Origin: Gerris lacustris
Taxonomy: Eukaryota; Arthropoda; Insecta; Hemiptera; Gerridae
Length of the DNA: 64,000 nt
Assembly (NCBI GenBank): GCA_951217055.1
Contig: OX578282.1
Location: 16,307,877-16,371,876, forward strand
Direction of reading: 5' to 3'
Part shown: one piece after another, positions 1 to 10,760 of the stretch
Layout of the letters: each line of letters starts with the position of its first letter
Numbering within the stretch: the stretch's first letter is position 1
Made by a program: the position numbers and the translations under genes
Notes under the pieces: model-generated
The model's input: the letters and a program-made list of their open reading frames with translations, nothing else
Told to the model about the DNA's origin: nothing
The model's database searches: none

Positions 1-100
1 ATTCAATGAGACAATCATTTTTTCCCACTGCCATATTGCCACTGCTCATTCCTTTCGCCTACCCTCATCAACATTATTTAAAACACAACATTTTCCAATA

Positions 101-300
101 GGGGGCCGGTGTAGCCGAGGGGTTAGCGCACTCGACTCTGAAACCAAGGTCTAAACCCCGGCTGTGAGTTCGAATCCCAGCGGGGTAAGACATGTTTCAC
201 ACTGATAATCTCATCGATTAGATGAGTAAAGAGGCTGGATAACCCCCGTCCTGTAATAACCCTGGCAGTTGATCGGGACTAAAACCTAAAAGAAAAAAAA
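101..300 (+). mobile_element. tRNA-derived SINE, family 1, copy a
   Basis: The head resembles a tRNA with pol III internal promoter boxes: an A-box-like GTAGCCGAGGGGTTAGCGC at 111-129 and a B-box GAGTTCGAATCCC at 166-178. GACTCTGAA in the anticodon region recalls tRNA-Gln(CTG), which is an inference. A tRNA-unrelated body follows, ending in an A-rich tail at about 290-300. The copy is flanked by a 13-bp target duplication with one mismatch, ACATTTTCCAATA at 88-100 and ACATATTCCAATA at 301-313, the mark of LINE-mediated retroposition. A second, reverse copy at 52296-52520 shares head and body. It carries no coding capacity. Confidence 0.88.
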
Positions 301-313
301 ACATATTCCAATA

Positions 314-372
314 AAATCATTAAAATATACGTGATAGAACGCGAGGAAGCTATGTGCCACTCTAATTGGCGG
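314..372 (+). repeat. Repeat R, 3' end fragment
   Basis: This matches the last part of family R: the tract ACGTGATAGAACGCGAGGAAG is followed by the terminal GCTATGTGCCAC and AATTGGCG. SINE copy a sits directly upstream, so the SINE probably landed in an R copy whose 5' part is no longer recognisable. Confidence 0.7.
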
Positions 373-616
373 AGATTTTGTTTGTTATTGTATTTCGTCG
401 AGATCGACTTCAACTTTCTTATTTTAAATTTGAGCAAATAGCATATGGTATTTTTTCAACAAAATCGATTGAAATATTCCTGCGGTATGCCGCTAACTTT
501 ATTTTAGTTTTTTTTTTTTTCAAAAATATATTATCATTAATGTTTTTAAACGATTTCGCTGGTTTAACAGTCAATCTTAAAATAAAAGAAATTCTAAATA
601 TGTATAAAAAGTTGGA

Positions 617-1196
617 CTTTGGGGAGCAAGGTGTGCATAATATTATCCTTTAGCATCTTAGGTATGCACTTATTTGGTTCTTTGGGGAGCAAGGTGTGCA
701 TAATATTATCCTTTAGCATCTTAGGTATGCACTTATTTGGTTCTTTGGGGAGCAAGGTGTGCATAATATTATCCTTTAGCATCTTAGGTATGCACTTATT
801 TGGTTCTTTGGGGAGCAAGGTGTGCATAATATTATCCTTTAGCATCTTAGGTATGCACTTATTTGGTTCTTTGGGGAGCAAGGTGTGCATAATATTATCC
901 TTTAGCATCTTAGGTATGCACTTATTTGGTTCTTTGGGGAGCAAGGTGTGCATAATATTATCCTTTAGCATCTCAGGTATGCACTTATTTGGTTCTTTGG
1001 GGAGCAAGGTGTGCATAATATTATCCTTTAGCATCTTAGGTATGCACTTATTTGGTTCTTTGGGGAGCAAGGTGTGCATAATATTATCCTTTAGCATCTT
1101 AGGTATGCACTTATTTGGTTCTTTGGGGAGCAAGGTGTGCATAATATTTATTATCCTTTAGCATCGTAGGTATGCACATATTTGGTTCTTTGGGGA
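617..1196. repeat. 63-bp minisatellite, nine units plus a partial
   Basis: Units begin with GGGGAGCAAGGTGTGC at 621, 684, 747, 810, 873, 936, 999, 1062 and 1125, exactly 63 bp apart. A last partial unit begins at 1192 after a 4-bp insertion in the ninth unit. Units are almost identical; one carries C for T near 973. Because 63 is a multiple of three and the unit lacks stops in some frames, both strands hold about 180-codon open frames that repeat every 21 residues. I read these as a by-product of the period, not genes. Confidence 0.97.
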
Positions 1197-1284
1197 GTTA
1201 TATGATAATATAATGATGACTATGAACAATACATAGAAACACCGACAAACACATACTCACAACTTAATCTATACGTCAGAGCCA

Positions 1285-1461
1285 CCTTGTCTATATAAGC
1301 TGACCGCTCGCGCTCCCAAGACCAAGTGCATTTTCTTATTTCAATTCTTGCCGGTCAGTTAGTTGTTGTCTCCAACACTGATCCCCAAATATTTGAAGTA
1401 GTTTATGTAATCTTTAATTTTGTATTGTTTATTAAAAATATACTTCAGTGAGTGGTTCACA
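1285..1461 (+). promoter_or_regulatory. TATA-containing segment, possible solo LTR
   Basis: TATATAAG at 1292-1299 lies upstream of a GC-richer stretch and a TCAGTTAG initiator-like motif at 1355-1362, farther away than a standard TATA to start spacing. The segment runs into a T/A-rich stretch and ends in TTCACA at about 1461, followed by a TTGGGGG run. The layout recalls the U3-R-U5 order of a Gypsy-type LTR and primer site. The left boundary is not visible and no second LTR was found. Confidence 0.25.
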
Positions 1462-1818
1462 TAATTGGGGGTAAAAGGGCCGCCATTTCGGAAATGCAAT
1501 ATATATTTGTGATTTACATTACAATACTTTTAAAATGATACCACACTCAAAAATATTATTGTACTTGTACAAAAAATAAAAAATATTGCGATTAGTTTTC
1601 AATTGTTCGGTGATCGAAGAAGTTTCGAGTAGTGAAGTACGCAACATGTTTCCTGTTTTTGGGCAAAAGAGTTGAAATACTAAATTTCAAATCTCTAGCT
1701 ACAACAGGTAGGGAGATATACTCCAAGATGCGACTGACAGACGGAAGAACTACCAAAAGCATAAGGGTTTCCAGGATGATCTCGAAACCCTAAAAACAAC
1801 AATAGCAACAAATAAAAC
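1455..1818 (+). repeat. Repeat D, copy a
   Basis: This matches the reverse complement of about 34120-34480. Shared blocks include GGGCCGCCATTT, GTTTTTGGGCAAA, AGATATACTC and CATAAGGGTTTC. No open frame is conserved. It ends where the TIR element at 1819-2486 begins. Class unknown. Confidence 0.75.
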
Positions 1819-2486
1819 CTCAGAGTAAAGAAGGGGTGGAGGGAGCAATGCGATTTGAAAAGTGGTTCATTATGCGACACCCATATACTAAACCTCTCAA
1901 GCGAGCTCAACCCGAACTAAAGTGACAACAGCACGATCACCTGGTCACTGGTCCTTGTCTTATTGGTCTATTCCTTGTCCTTACGTGCCCACGGACGCTT
2001 GTCAACAAAACCTTTAACCTTATCTTGTACTTTGTTTGATTGTTTTATTATCGAAATGTCAAATATGTCAAAATATCAAATATGTAAGAGAAAAATCTGA
2101 TGTGATTGCTTTAGAAGACAATTTTGTTTTATATAAGATTGCTTTTGGTTATCTAGGAACTATTACATGCAATAACATAACGCTACGTTGTTAATAAACA
2201 ACGTAACTGCCTTTAGATAATTAATAAGGTTAACAACAAACGCATTAAAGTACATATGTATTTATAAAGAAAACTGTATTAAAATATTAAATGTCATAAG
2301 AAAATATCACATTATTCTTATCCTTATCAGCTGACATCTGATAAATTTCGAGTTTTTATCGAGATATCGATACTGTTTCACCAAACTGCCGCTTGGGAGG
2401 TTTAGTATATGGGTGTCGCATAATGAACCAGTTTTTGAGACCCCGATTCTATAGTATTGTTCCCTCTACCCCTTCCTTACTCTGAG
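1819..2486. mobile_element. Non-autonomous DNA transposon with long TIRs and 8-bp TSD
   Basis: The ends form inverted repeats starting CTCAGAGTAA. The left arm (1819 to about 1908) and right arm (about 2393-2486) pair over a terminal block of about 24 bp, then, after an indel, over a block of about 46 bp containing CATTATGCGACACCC. The element is flanked by a perfect 8-bp duplication, AATAAAAC, at 1811-1818 and 2487-2494. An 8-bp duplication fits the hAT or P superfamilies; the TIR tip is not a textbook hAT end. No transposase remnant was seen in the 480-bp middle. Confidence 0.85.
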
Positions 2487-2494
2487 AATAAAAC

Positions 2495-3387
2495 TATATG
2501 TTAAGATTAATCTTCATTCATACTTACGTCATAAGGATTAGCTTCACATAATTAATTTCGACTTTTACAGTAAGAATTTATATAAAACAAAAAATACCAT
2601 AAAATATCTCCATAAGATTACCTGTTAAGAAGAAAAACTACGAATTAAATAATTTTAAATTATTCAAATTGAGATTGCATGACTAAACCAAGATAATTTA
2701 ATCATTTTCATCAACATCGCTGACAATTACTTTTAAAAAAGATCGCACGCACGTTTCGTATGATTTCATTTGCATGCTTATAGCTATTAGCTGAGCTGGG
2801 TAAAAATTAACGCACAAACGCATTAAATAAAGCAAATCCTTTTTTCTATCTCTCTCGTTCTCTGTTGTTTTATTCTTAAAACAAAGATCCAATTATTTTT
2901 GACGCTGGAGTGAACACAGTGATAGTTCATATAATAATTGTAAAATTTTGTAAAAACCAAGTGCGTTTACTTATGATTATGATATTAGGCCTCTGGAAAT
3001 AAGACGGAGGCTACAAATTAAGGAGTTTCTTTATTAATATTTATGAAGTTCTTCTAACGTCATTTAATATCAGATGCAGACGTGTGATTACTTTATCTTC
3101 AATTATAAGTTGGCTTAAGGTCTCAAATATAATTCTTTTATAAATATAAACAATTTTTTAATATATGTGTTGGGACGTTGGGATTTTATACACTTCACCA
3201 TTTATAACTATTATTAAATTAAGCCTATTAGTGACTTTGATAAATATGCTGCAGTGTAGCGTGCAAAAAAAAACTTCACGTAGCCTTTTGTGCGTTTTAT
3301 GAGCGTTTGCAATTAGAAATTAGTATAATTGAAAATTAATATACTAGTGATGCGGCAAATGCAGAAAGAAAGTAAAATAAATCAGTG
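2495..3387. other. AT-rich DNA, nothing recognised
   Basis: I see no conserved frame, RNA gene or obvious repeat copy here; only short A/T runs. Confidence 0.6.
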
Positions 3388-3902
3388 TTTCCCATTTATT
3401 AGTTTTCGTCGGTACATTTTATTATTATTGAACATTGGATCAAAATAAATCATGACAATAACTTCTCCTCGGTGGGGAATCGAACCCGGCCACAGCCTTT
3501 CTCCCTCCGTGTTTAAAGCTATTTTCTCAGGAACTAGATTTTTACTGGGAAAACGGCTTATATCGTTAGATTCTTATTTAAATGGAGTACATTTAAGAAT
3601 ATTTTTAATCAAAATCGTCGGAACCGTTTTTGAGAAATAATTATTTTCAGAGTTTTTGGAGGGTAGCACCCCCAAATTTGGAGCTAAAATTAATTTCTTG
3701 ATTTCGCCTCGGGGTATGCTTTTTATAAACATGTATGCTGAATTTCGTTAAAATCGGCCCAGTAGTTTAGGCACAGACGACAGACAGACATTTTAAAATA
3801 AAAACCACTTTTTTGGACTCACGGGACCTCAAAACGTGTAAGTCCATCAAAATCAAATTTTCCCACCATCACAATACTTTCTCTTTATATGAGAGAGTAT
3901 AA
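3388..3902 (+). repeat. Repeat H, copy a
   Basis: This is collinear with 51043-51598. Shared landmarks in order: CCATTTATTAGTTT, TTATTATTGAACATT, GGGGAATCGAACCC (B-box-like), TCTCAGGAACTA, the stretch ending in AAATCGGCCCAGTAGTT, CAGACAGAC and a terminal ACTTTCTCTTTATATGAG. GGAATCGAACC is a B-box-like motif, so a tRNA-related origin is possible. A terminal fragment recurs at 60370-60425 and a middle fragment at 14400-14562. Confidence 0.85.
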
Positions 3903-4260
3903 ATTGCATTTTACTGTTGTATGCCATATTTTTGCTCTTACATATCGAAATTTTTGCACGTCCCCGAATTTAAAAGTTTTAAAAAAGAAATTCATTTCAG
4001 ACATGAGGGAACATATGTTTGTCTGTCGGTCAAAATTTTTGCCAACGTCCTTAAATATTACTTGTACGATTAAATTTGGACAGTAGGTCATAAGCCCATT
4101 GTTGGTCCCATATAATTTTGAACCTTTTGAGCCCTTGGTTTCTCTTACACATGCGCACAAACCTTTCATTTGAGTACACCTTTTTAAAAAGTATACTTAT
4201 TCGAGTTTGAAGAAATTCGGATGGTTTGTAGAAAGTTGGCCAAAGATCGATTTAGGCTAG
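3903..4260 (+). repeat. Repeat R, diverged partial copy
   Basis: R landmarks occur in the right order but are heavily mutated: TTTCAGACATGAGGGAACAT, GTCTGTCGGTC, CCCATTGTTGGTCCCATA, CACATGCGCACAAAC and a final GGATGGTTTGTAGAAAG. The 5' stem-loop and 3' end are missing. This is the oldest-looking copy in the window. Confidence 0.65.
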
Positions 4261-4439
4261 TCTTCTTATTATAAAGCTGTCGTTTCCTCACTGAGATGAG
4301 GGTCACCCGTTAGCTCAAGCTATCTTCTTTACCTTCTACTACAAGGGTATTTCCTGATGGGAATTCAATGTGACAGTGGAAGTTGGACATGGGACCAAGC
4401 TTCATAGATAGATATCTCTCTTGGCTTTTTTTTACTTGT

Positions 4440-4660
4440 AGGTGACATTTAACATTACAAGTAAGAGACATGACCGAATACTTTTTATCATATGCAACCT
4501 AAAATTATTTCTCTGACCGGATAAGCTATATTGAAAGTCAAACTTTATTGACATTAGTGTTTCAAGCATATATTTTAGCATTACTAGGAAGAGGCTTGTC
4601 CCAATACATTTTATCATATGCAATCTAAATAAATTTCTTCTATCGGACTAATTAACCCCG
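4440..4660. repeat. 126-bp tandem duplication
   Basis: TTTTATCATATGCAA occurs at about 4484 and 4610 with similar flanks, giving two diverged units 126 bp apart. A minus-strand frame spans both because 126 is divisible by three; it shows the same 42-residue repeat and no recognisable domain. Confidence 0.7.
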
Positions 4661-4885
4661 TAGCGCATCAGCTCGTGGTAGGTTTACGAAAAGGCTTATA
4701 CAACTATTGTATAATATGTAACGGATGACACGGGGTTAGTGTGTAATTCCATCAGATGTAATAAACCTAACTATTGATAAGCAACCAGTTAGTCGCCACT
4801 TCACATAAGCAACTACCCATTTATATGGCGATACTGAGTAGACACTGAGCATGGGGTCCCATGATGGAGTCGGGTATCTAATCAG

Positions 4886-5300
4886 AAACCTCCTGCGTGA
4901 CAAGCAATGGGCTGGGGACCTCCTGTGTGCTGCGTGACAAGCGAACGTGATAGCAATGAACTGGGGACCTCCTGTGTGACAAGTGAATGGTATAGCAATG
5001 GGCTGGGGACCTCCTGGGTGACAAACGAACGTGATAGCAATGAACTGGGGACCTCCTGTGTGACAAGTGAATGGTATAGCAATGGGCTGGGGACCTCCTG
5101 GGTGACAAACGAACGTGATAGCAATGAACTGGGGACCTCCTGTGTGACACGTGAATGGTATAGCAATGGGCTGGGGACCTCCTGGGTGACAAACGAACGT
5201 GACAGCAATGAACTGGGGACCTCCTGCGTGCTGCGTGACAACCGAACGTGATAGCAATGAACTGGGGACCTCCTGCGTGACAAGTGAACGTAATTGCAAT
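4886..5300. repeat. 42-bp minisatellite with 84-bp higher-order unit
   Basis: A core CTGGGGACCTCCTG recurs about every 42 bp. Two variants alternate, one with ATGAACTGGGG and one with ATGGGCTGGGG, giving an 84-bp dimer. The dimer is regular at about 4950-5200 and degenerates towards both edges. Several frames on both strands stay open through it, again because the period is a multiple of three. Confidence 0.95.
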
Positions 5301-5959
5301 GAGCTAGGGTGCTCTCCGAACGGTAAAGTGTTATTAAAAGCCAAACTTATTTGGCCTATTGAGATTGACATGTAACTATGTTTATCTTTATTTAGGAGGG
5401 GATGAATTTAAAACTACGTTTTGGTCTGTTTGGTTTTAGCAAGAATCTTTTAACTACCAAGTGTTTAATGCATTGAATTAAGTCAAGATAGAAATTCTCA
5501 AGTGAAAAGAGTAGAATCTTATGCAAAGAAGCGGGTGAAATGGGGTTTTAAGCTTGTAATCTTGTTATTTAATATTTGTTTCTGAAAAGTTTTAGCGTTA
5601 GTTAGTTATAAGTTTTAGTGGTAAACAAAAAGTATGCATTATAACAAATAGAAGCCTATTTTGAATTGCAAATTAATATTTTAGTACCGCTTTAATTAGA
5701 ACTAATAGCATGTCTTTCTCATTTGTGTGACACATTGACTTTTTATATCTAAGGACATCTTTTCTTTTAAAACTCAAAAGAAAGGTACAGTTAAATCGAT
5801 TAGTTGAAATCAAAATGCAAGTACTAATATATATTAGTGGGATTTTGTCCGGTGTAGAAACTCACCTTAAATCCACCTGGTTTGCAGAAAATGGTGCGGG
5901 TGCGCTTTAATTACAGTTTACAGATGAGTGAAGTGCTGCAGTGTAACGACTGTAGACCA
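5301..5959. other. Unannotated AT-rich DNA
   Basis: Nothing recognisable. No tandem period or copy of the families defined here was seen. Confidence 0.55.
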
Positions 5960-6660
5960 GTAAAACAGGACCCCTTAGCCCTAGATAAGACAAATAGACG
6001 AGGACCGTTTGGTTTATTAGCGCTCGTCTGAAGGGCTGGGCACAGAGTTGGAAGTAATAAGGAAGGAATAGTCTATATCTAAGGTCGAGAAGGGATCTAG
6101 GAGAAGAGGGGGATTACTTTAGATTACTCTGGGGGAGATGCACCCGAGGAGTATAGATAAAGTTTAACTAGGTCGGGGCGTTCTCCGCTCTAACCCAAGG
6201 GACGTGTTAGAACTGGGTCAGACCTTAAGGGCTTCCAGCTCCCAGCCCTAGACCTATACCCTATCCCTTAGAGTTAGGCTAGCAGGGTTTATGTCCTAGG
6301 GACCTTCTAGTCAAGGAGATTAGGGTTATCTCTCCCGCAGCCCGAACCCTAGTCTTCACTTCTTTTCCGTAGCCCTACCGCTTCTATCTCCTCAGGCCCG
6401 TTGGACCCACCCAACCACTCCCTTCTCCCTCACAATATAAAATCTTTAAACTTAACTCTTCTTTCTTTTAAACCTACCGATCCGCTGATTACAAACACCG
6501 TCTTCAAACTTTTCCATTCCGTATCCTCAGGGAATAGCCCAGGTTTGATCCGATTTGGAAATGTCAATTCTTTTACTCGAATCCGAAGTCTTCGAACTTT
6601 TTTATTTGAGTTATCCTCAAGTAATCGACGACAATCGAATTTGTTTTAAGGTTTCTGTTT
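5960..6660. other. Purine-to-pyrimidine island 1
   Basis: This is more GC-rich than its surroundings. The plus strand is purine-rich (AAGG, GGAG, GGGG words) from about 5990 to 6180, then pyrimidine-rich (CCCT, CTCCC, CTTCT words) from about 6200 to 6480. An 82-codon frame at 6401-6649 lies in the pyrimidine half and has no recognisable domain. The R-then-Y order recurs in islands at 19690, 36560, 37080 and 57140. Confidence 0.45.
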
Positions 6661-7463
6661 TACAGTAAGATTAGAAGTGTACCTATTTTTAAGTTTATTG
6701 AGAATCCATGTCCGATAAAAAACGACCCACCCGAACATAAAAGCAGACAGAAAGGATTAGTCGGGTCAATCAACATAATGCGTTCACTTTATCAGATTAG
6801 ACAATACACTTTACCCATTGTTCTTTTATCTCTTATCAAAGAATTGATTGCGCTGAAATCAATCAATAATTATTATAATAAAAGTCGGCGTGTCGAGAGA
6901 TAAAGTTTTATCACTAGTAATCTGGACTAGATTCCCATAAAGTTGACCTATTCTTCTTTAATACACCCTCCTTTTTATAATAGCTTTCGCTCTGTCATGA
7001 AAAATATAATTTAATACATGCGTTATTTAGGTTTGGGATTTTGACCAAAAGGTTATCATTTGACCCAACTCTCTAGATCTGTGACTGACTGTGTTGGTAA
7101 ATATTACCAGGCATCGCGTGGCTCCATTATTGAAGCGAGGGTAATGCAATAAATATTAGATATTAAGAAAATAGTTAATCATGATGCGTTGGTAGTTAAA
7201 GAGGATGACAGTAATAGAGAGCCGTGTAGAGGGGGAGAAGGGTGTCTTTCTATATATCCCTTAACTCTTACATGTTCAACTTTTACTCAAGTTATCTTCG
7301 GACACGTAAAATTTTCTGAGAGCAGACAGACAGACAGGATTCATATTTTGTGGAATGTAAGAAGCTCGTTTACGCTCGCTTCAATAATATAATGTTTCTC
7401 CCATTAAAAATAAATTAGTAGATGCGTCAAAGATATTAAGGATTTCTCACATAACAAAAAAAT
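6661..7463. other. Unannotated AT-rich DNA
   Basis: No feature supported. A short CAGACAGACAGAC tract at about 7324-7336 is typical of the dispersed repeats, but no family match was established. Confidence 0.5.
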
Positions 7464-7823
7464 TAATATTATAAATTTAGGTCCTCATGGGTATTAAAAA
7501 CGTAAAACCTACTTCATTAAGTTTTTTAAGGTGATATTTCGTCCCTAACTTGGGACATCTTCCAACCTTTATTCGAGGTCTTGTGTTAAAAGTTAGTCAG
7601 TCTGTGACTAGTTGCCAACTAGGCAACAACTCTTGACTCTTATATTAAAAATTTTAATAAATTAACGAAAAATAGTTTGTATTAAACTTTTTGATTTTTA
7701 ACATAAGACCTCGAATAAAGGTTGGAAGATGTCCCAAGTTAGGGACGAAATATCACCTTAAAAAACTTAATGAAGTAGTTTTTACGTTTTTAATACCCCT
7801 GAGGACCTAAATTTATAATATTA
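7464..7823. mobile_element. Foldback element with arms of about 130 bp
   Basis: The left arm at about 7464-7595 is the near-perfect reverse complement of about 7697-7823. Paired blocks include TTATAAATTTAGGTCCTC with GAGGACCTAAATTTATAA, and GGACATCTTCCAACC with GGTTGGAAGATGTCC. The loop is about 100 bp. The long arms and tiny loop fit a foldback-type MITE able to form a long hairpin. No coding sequence. Confidence 0.9.
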
Positions 7824-8167
7824 TACATAATAAGGGGACTACAAACATTATATATTATATATAAAATGAAAAAAATTAATGTAAATTGAAAAAAAAAAAA
7901 AAAAACTATTATCACAGTGTATACTTTAATATAATGATCCTGATTAATGGATGAATCTGAAAAGTTAGTGAACAAAAATAATTACAATTATTATAATATA
8001 GCGATGTGGCGAATAAAGAACTCGTGTTGAAATAATTTGGAATTTGCTCTTATATCGGCCATACTTATTTTCAATATGGCTACCAGAAAAAATGTTTTTA
8101 GATTAAATCCAGACATTTTTTAAAATGACACATAAAATACCGTATATAAGTATAAACTTGTGTAAAT

Positions 8168-8531
8168 AGGTGGCCACAGACGTCGTTCTTTTTTGGCAGT
8201 TTTTTCTTTTTTGGAAGTTTTAACCGTACGGGTAAAACGGTCGGTGTGTGGCTAAAAACCGTCCTTCTTGCCGGCGTTCAAAAATATCTGCTGCAGCTTG
8301 ATTTAACCGTCCGTTTTGAACGTGTCGTTCAAATCGGCTCGTGTGTAGGACTCTGACTCAGTCAAAAAGGACGGGTTTTATGGCTATCTTTGTTGTTTTT
8401 GTTTACACGTACGGTTAAAACTGCCAATAAAAAAAACGACGTCTGTGGCTACATTCGTTGTTCGTGTTTACCCGTACGGTTTTTCACATGCGGTTAAAAC
8501 TGCCAAAAAAGAACGACGTCTGTGGCCACCT
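8168..8531. mobile_element. MITE with 36-bp perfect TIRs
   Basis: Left TIR 8168-8203 and right TIR 8496-8531 are perfect reverse complements starting AGGTGGCCACAGACGTCG. A further copy of the right TIR sequence (CTGCCAATAAAAA then CGACGTCTGTGGC) lies inside at about 8423-8453, so the right end seems to have been duplicated. I could not identify a convincing target duplication, so the superfamily stays open. Confidence 0.85.
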
Positions 8532-8574
8532 TTCACCCTCATGTGAACATTAAAATGCCTTACAAAAAAATGAT

Positions 8575-8830
8575 ATTTTTGTAAGAATAATTAAATGATC
8601 TTTTTCTACTGTTCAATGTCTTTAACGATGTTTAATTATGTCATGCTGTCTAAAAACTTTTTCTTTAGTTGTCAGCCATATATGCTGCCATCTTGAAAAT
8701 ATTAAGTGTGAAATGTTGTGTGCCAAATTTCGTTGAAATCGGTTTATTTTTATGCCAGTTATCATTAGACATAAAAAGAAACAAACGCCCCCCACCCCCA
8801 CGTCCAAGTCTCTGAAATAAAGATATCACT
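8575..8830 (+). repeat. Repeat B, copy a
   Basis: This shares with 9840-10002, 10633-10760 and 63540-63800: TTTTTCTAC, a CTGTCTAAAAACTTT block, GCCATCTTGAAAATATTAAG, and GTGTGCCAAATTTCG. Class unknown; non-coding. Confidence 0.7.
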
Positions 8831-8882
8831 AAGCTCGTTCGATCACTAGTGACTAGTGATGCATTCCTAACACGCGTATAAA

Positions 8883-9755
8883 GGATGTACGATGTACAGG
8901 GTAGTAATTATTATTACCGACTCAAAAAGACCTTTAATTTGACATACAACACGACATATGACATAAACACCCTTTCTTTTTCTATGCCTATTCTTATTCA
9001 GGTCTTAAGGGTATTAATAACTTCAATACAATGCGTTTTTGGCTATATTTCACCTCCTTTAAGGCGTCTTCAGGCCTAAAAGAGGATTTTTAAATTTTAT
9101 ATCTTATATCTACATTAACTTACATCTTTATATAACATGTTGACATATAACTTTTAAACAAAACATAACATTAATTAATAAATATATGAAAAAAATAACA
9201 TAATAACAGTAAATTAACCATTAAAAATTTCTCCTAAAACATAACTTTATTTATTTTCCTAGTTATTTTATTTTTCCCTGGTAATTCACCTGCGCGTCTA
9301 TCTATAGTTATATCAAATTTACCTATTAAAATGTTTATTTTTATAAGAATTATAATTTGATTATTATTACCTCATTCTTTACTCCTATTATCTACTAGTC
9401 TACTATATAAGGTCACTTACACATAATCAATATTTATTTAAGTCTGTTCCTTTTACTTTATGGTACAATTTAAATAAAATAAAAATTAATTTCCTCGTAG
9501 AGAAAACAGGTCTATATTATATTTATGATAACACTGATAAGATAAGTGATAAAGATATCTTTTTAATGATAAGAATTTTAACATACTAAATCTGCTCTAC
9601 TTTTATGTTATACTTACTTGCCTTCCGTATCTTTTTTTTAAGCCCGCATAATATGTACGGGGCACAAATAATTATTATAATTACCGACTTAAAAATACCT
9701 TTAATTTGACATACAGTATGAAATATGACTTAAATAAACTTTCTTATGTGTTTTC
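8883..9755 (+). repeat. Pair of direct repeats, about 110 bp each
   Basis: Segments at 8883-8995 and about 9650-9755 share TTATTATTACCGAC, CCTTTAATTTGACATAC and ATATGAC words in the same order. The roughly 650 bp between them is very AT-rich and unrecognised. They may be the two ends of a decayed element or independent copies. Confidence 0.5.
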
Positions 9756-9839
9756 GTTCATTTGTGAAAAATATTGTCATAATATGTATGTAAATTTTCT
9801 TCTCTACTTATCAAGAGCTTCGAAATGATATGCCATATT

Positions 9840-10002
9840 CCATATTAGAAAATGCCTTTTTTAACACCGAAATTTCGGTCATATTTATTTTCAAAATGCC
9901 GGCATCGAAGGAATATTAAGTAATAATAATTACATCATCTTTCTCTACACTTCAAAACTTTCAAAATGATGTATGATTTGTCGTGCTGACTAAAAACATG
10001 TT
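9840..10002 (+). repeat. Repeat B, copy b, 5' part
   Basis: Matches repeat B up to GTCGTGCTGACTAAAAAC, where the R copy at 10003 begins. The remainder of B resumes at 10633. Confidence 0.7.
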
Positions 10003-10632
10003 TGCTTCCGAGCTACCGAAGGTAACGGAAGATATTTATGTGATCGTTCTAAAGAACGAAAACATTTTATGTCTTCGATTTCAAATCTTCCAAAACAGAA
10101 ATCCGTTTCAAACATCAGGGAATATTGTTGGTTTCGTGTCTGTCTGTTGGTCAATCGGTGTGTCGTGGGTAGGTCTATTTGTCGGTCTGTATGTCGGTCG
10201 GTCACTTAATTTTTGTGAACCAAAATATCTTTAAAACTACACATCCTATTTTAATGAAATTTGTATGTTATCCCTTACAAGTTCCATTCTTCTGCGCTTA
10301 TTTGTTTCTCTTCAGCATGCGCGCAAACATACATTTATTTACGCCTATATAGCTTCAAAAGTATACTTATCTGATTTGTATGAAACATTTATAGTTTATC
10401 GAAAGTAAACCGCAGATAGCCACAGATTAGTTTGAACCGTCTGCGCTCTTTAACTTTTGCTAAATTGATACATTCATTCTTGTAAAAAATCAAAACAATT
10501 TTGACAGACTAAAAAGACGGGGGAAACAATTAAACAAATTAGACAATAATGGGTTTGTAAATTCATAAAATCAATAAAGTACGTGATAGGATTGAAGAAA
10601 GATATGTGCCACACTAATTCGCAGTCTATTTT
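10003..10632 (+). repeat. Repeat R, near full-length copy 1
   Basis: R landmarks in order: 5' stem-loop starting TGCTTCCGAGC, AAGAACGAAAA, TTTCAAACATCAGGGAA, a GTCT/GTCG-rich tract at 10137-10201, CATGCGCGCAAACAT, GTTTATCGAAAGT, CTCTTTAACTTTTGC, and the 3' end with GTGCCACACTAATTCGCAGTCTA. An 83-codon frame and a reverse 71-codon frame inside it are not conserved in other copies. It interrupts a B copy, which fixes both boundaries. Confidence 0.85.
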
Positions 10633-10760
10633 AGTCGTCGACCACATTGGCCGCCATCTTAGAAATAAAATTTCCAAAAACAAATGCTGAGCTGCACTTG
10701 TGTGCCAAATTTCGTTTAAATTCGCATATTTCTTCGTCTGTCAGTGATAATAAATCAATT
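10633..10760 (+). repeat. Repeat B, copy b, 3' part
   Basis: Resumes with TTTAGTCGTCGACC and GCCGCCATCTTAGAAA, then GTGTGCCAAATTTCGTTT, matching copy a after its ACTTTTTCTTTAGTTGTC. Confidence 0.7.

Noticed and set aside
111..180. A free-standing tRNA gene
   Set aside because: The tRNA-like head is followed by a shared body and A-rich tail and has a retroposition duplication, so it is a SINE.
594..1161. 180- and 182-codon frames on both strands
   Set aside because: Both are phase effects of a 63-bp minisatellite; opposite strands cannot both be meaningful and no domain is present.
4736..5371. A 211-codon minus-strand frame and shorter overlapping frames
   Set aside because: They follow the 42/84-bp array and remain open in several frames at once; the peptide is a pure repeat with random flanks.
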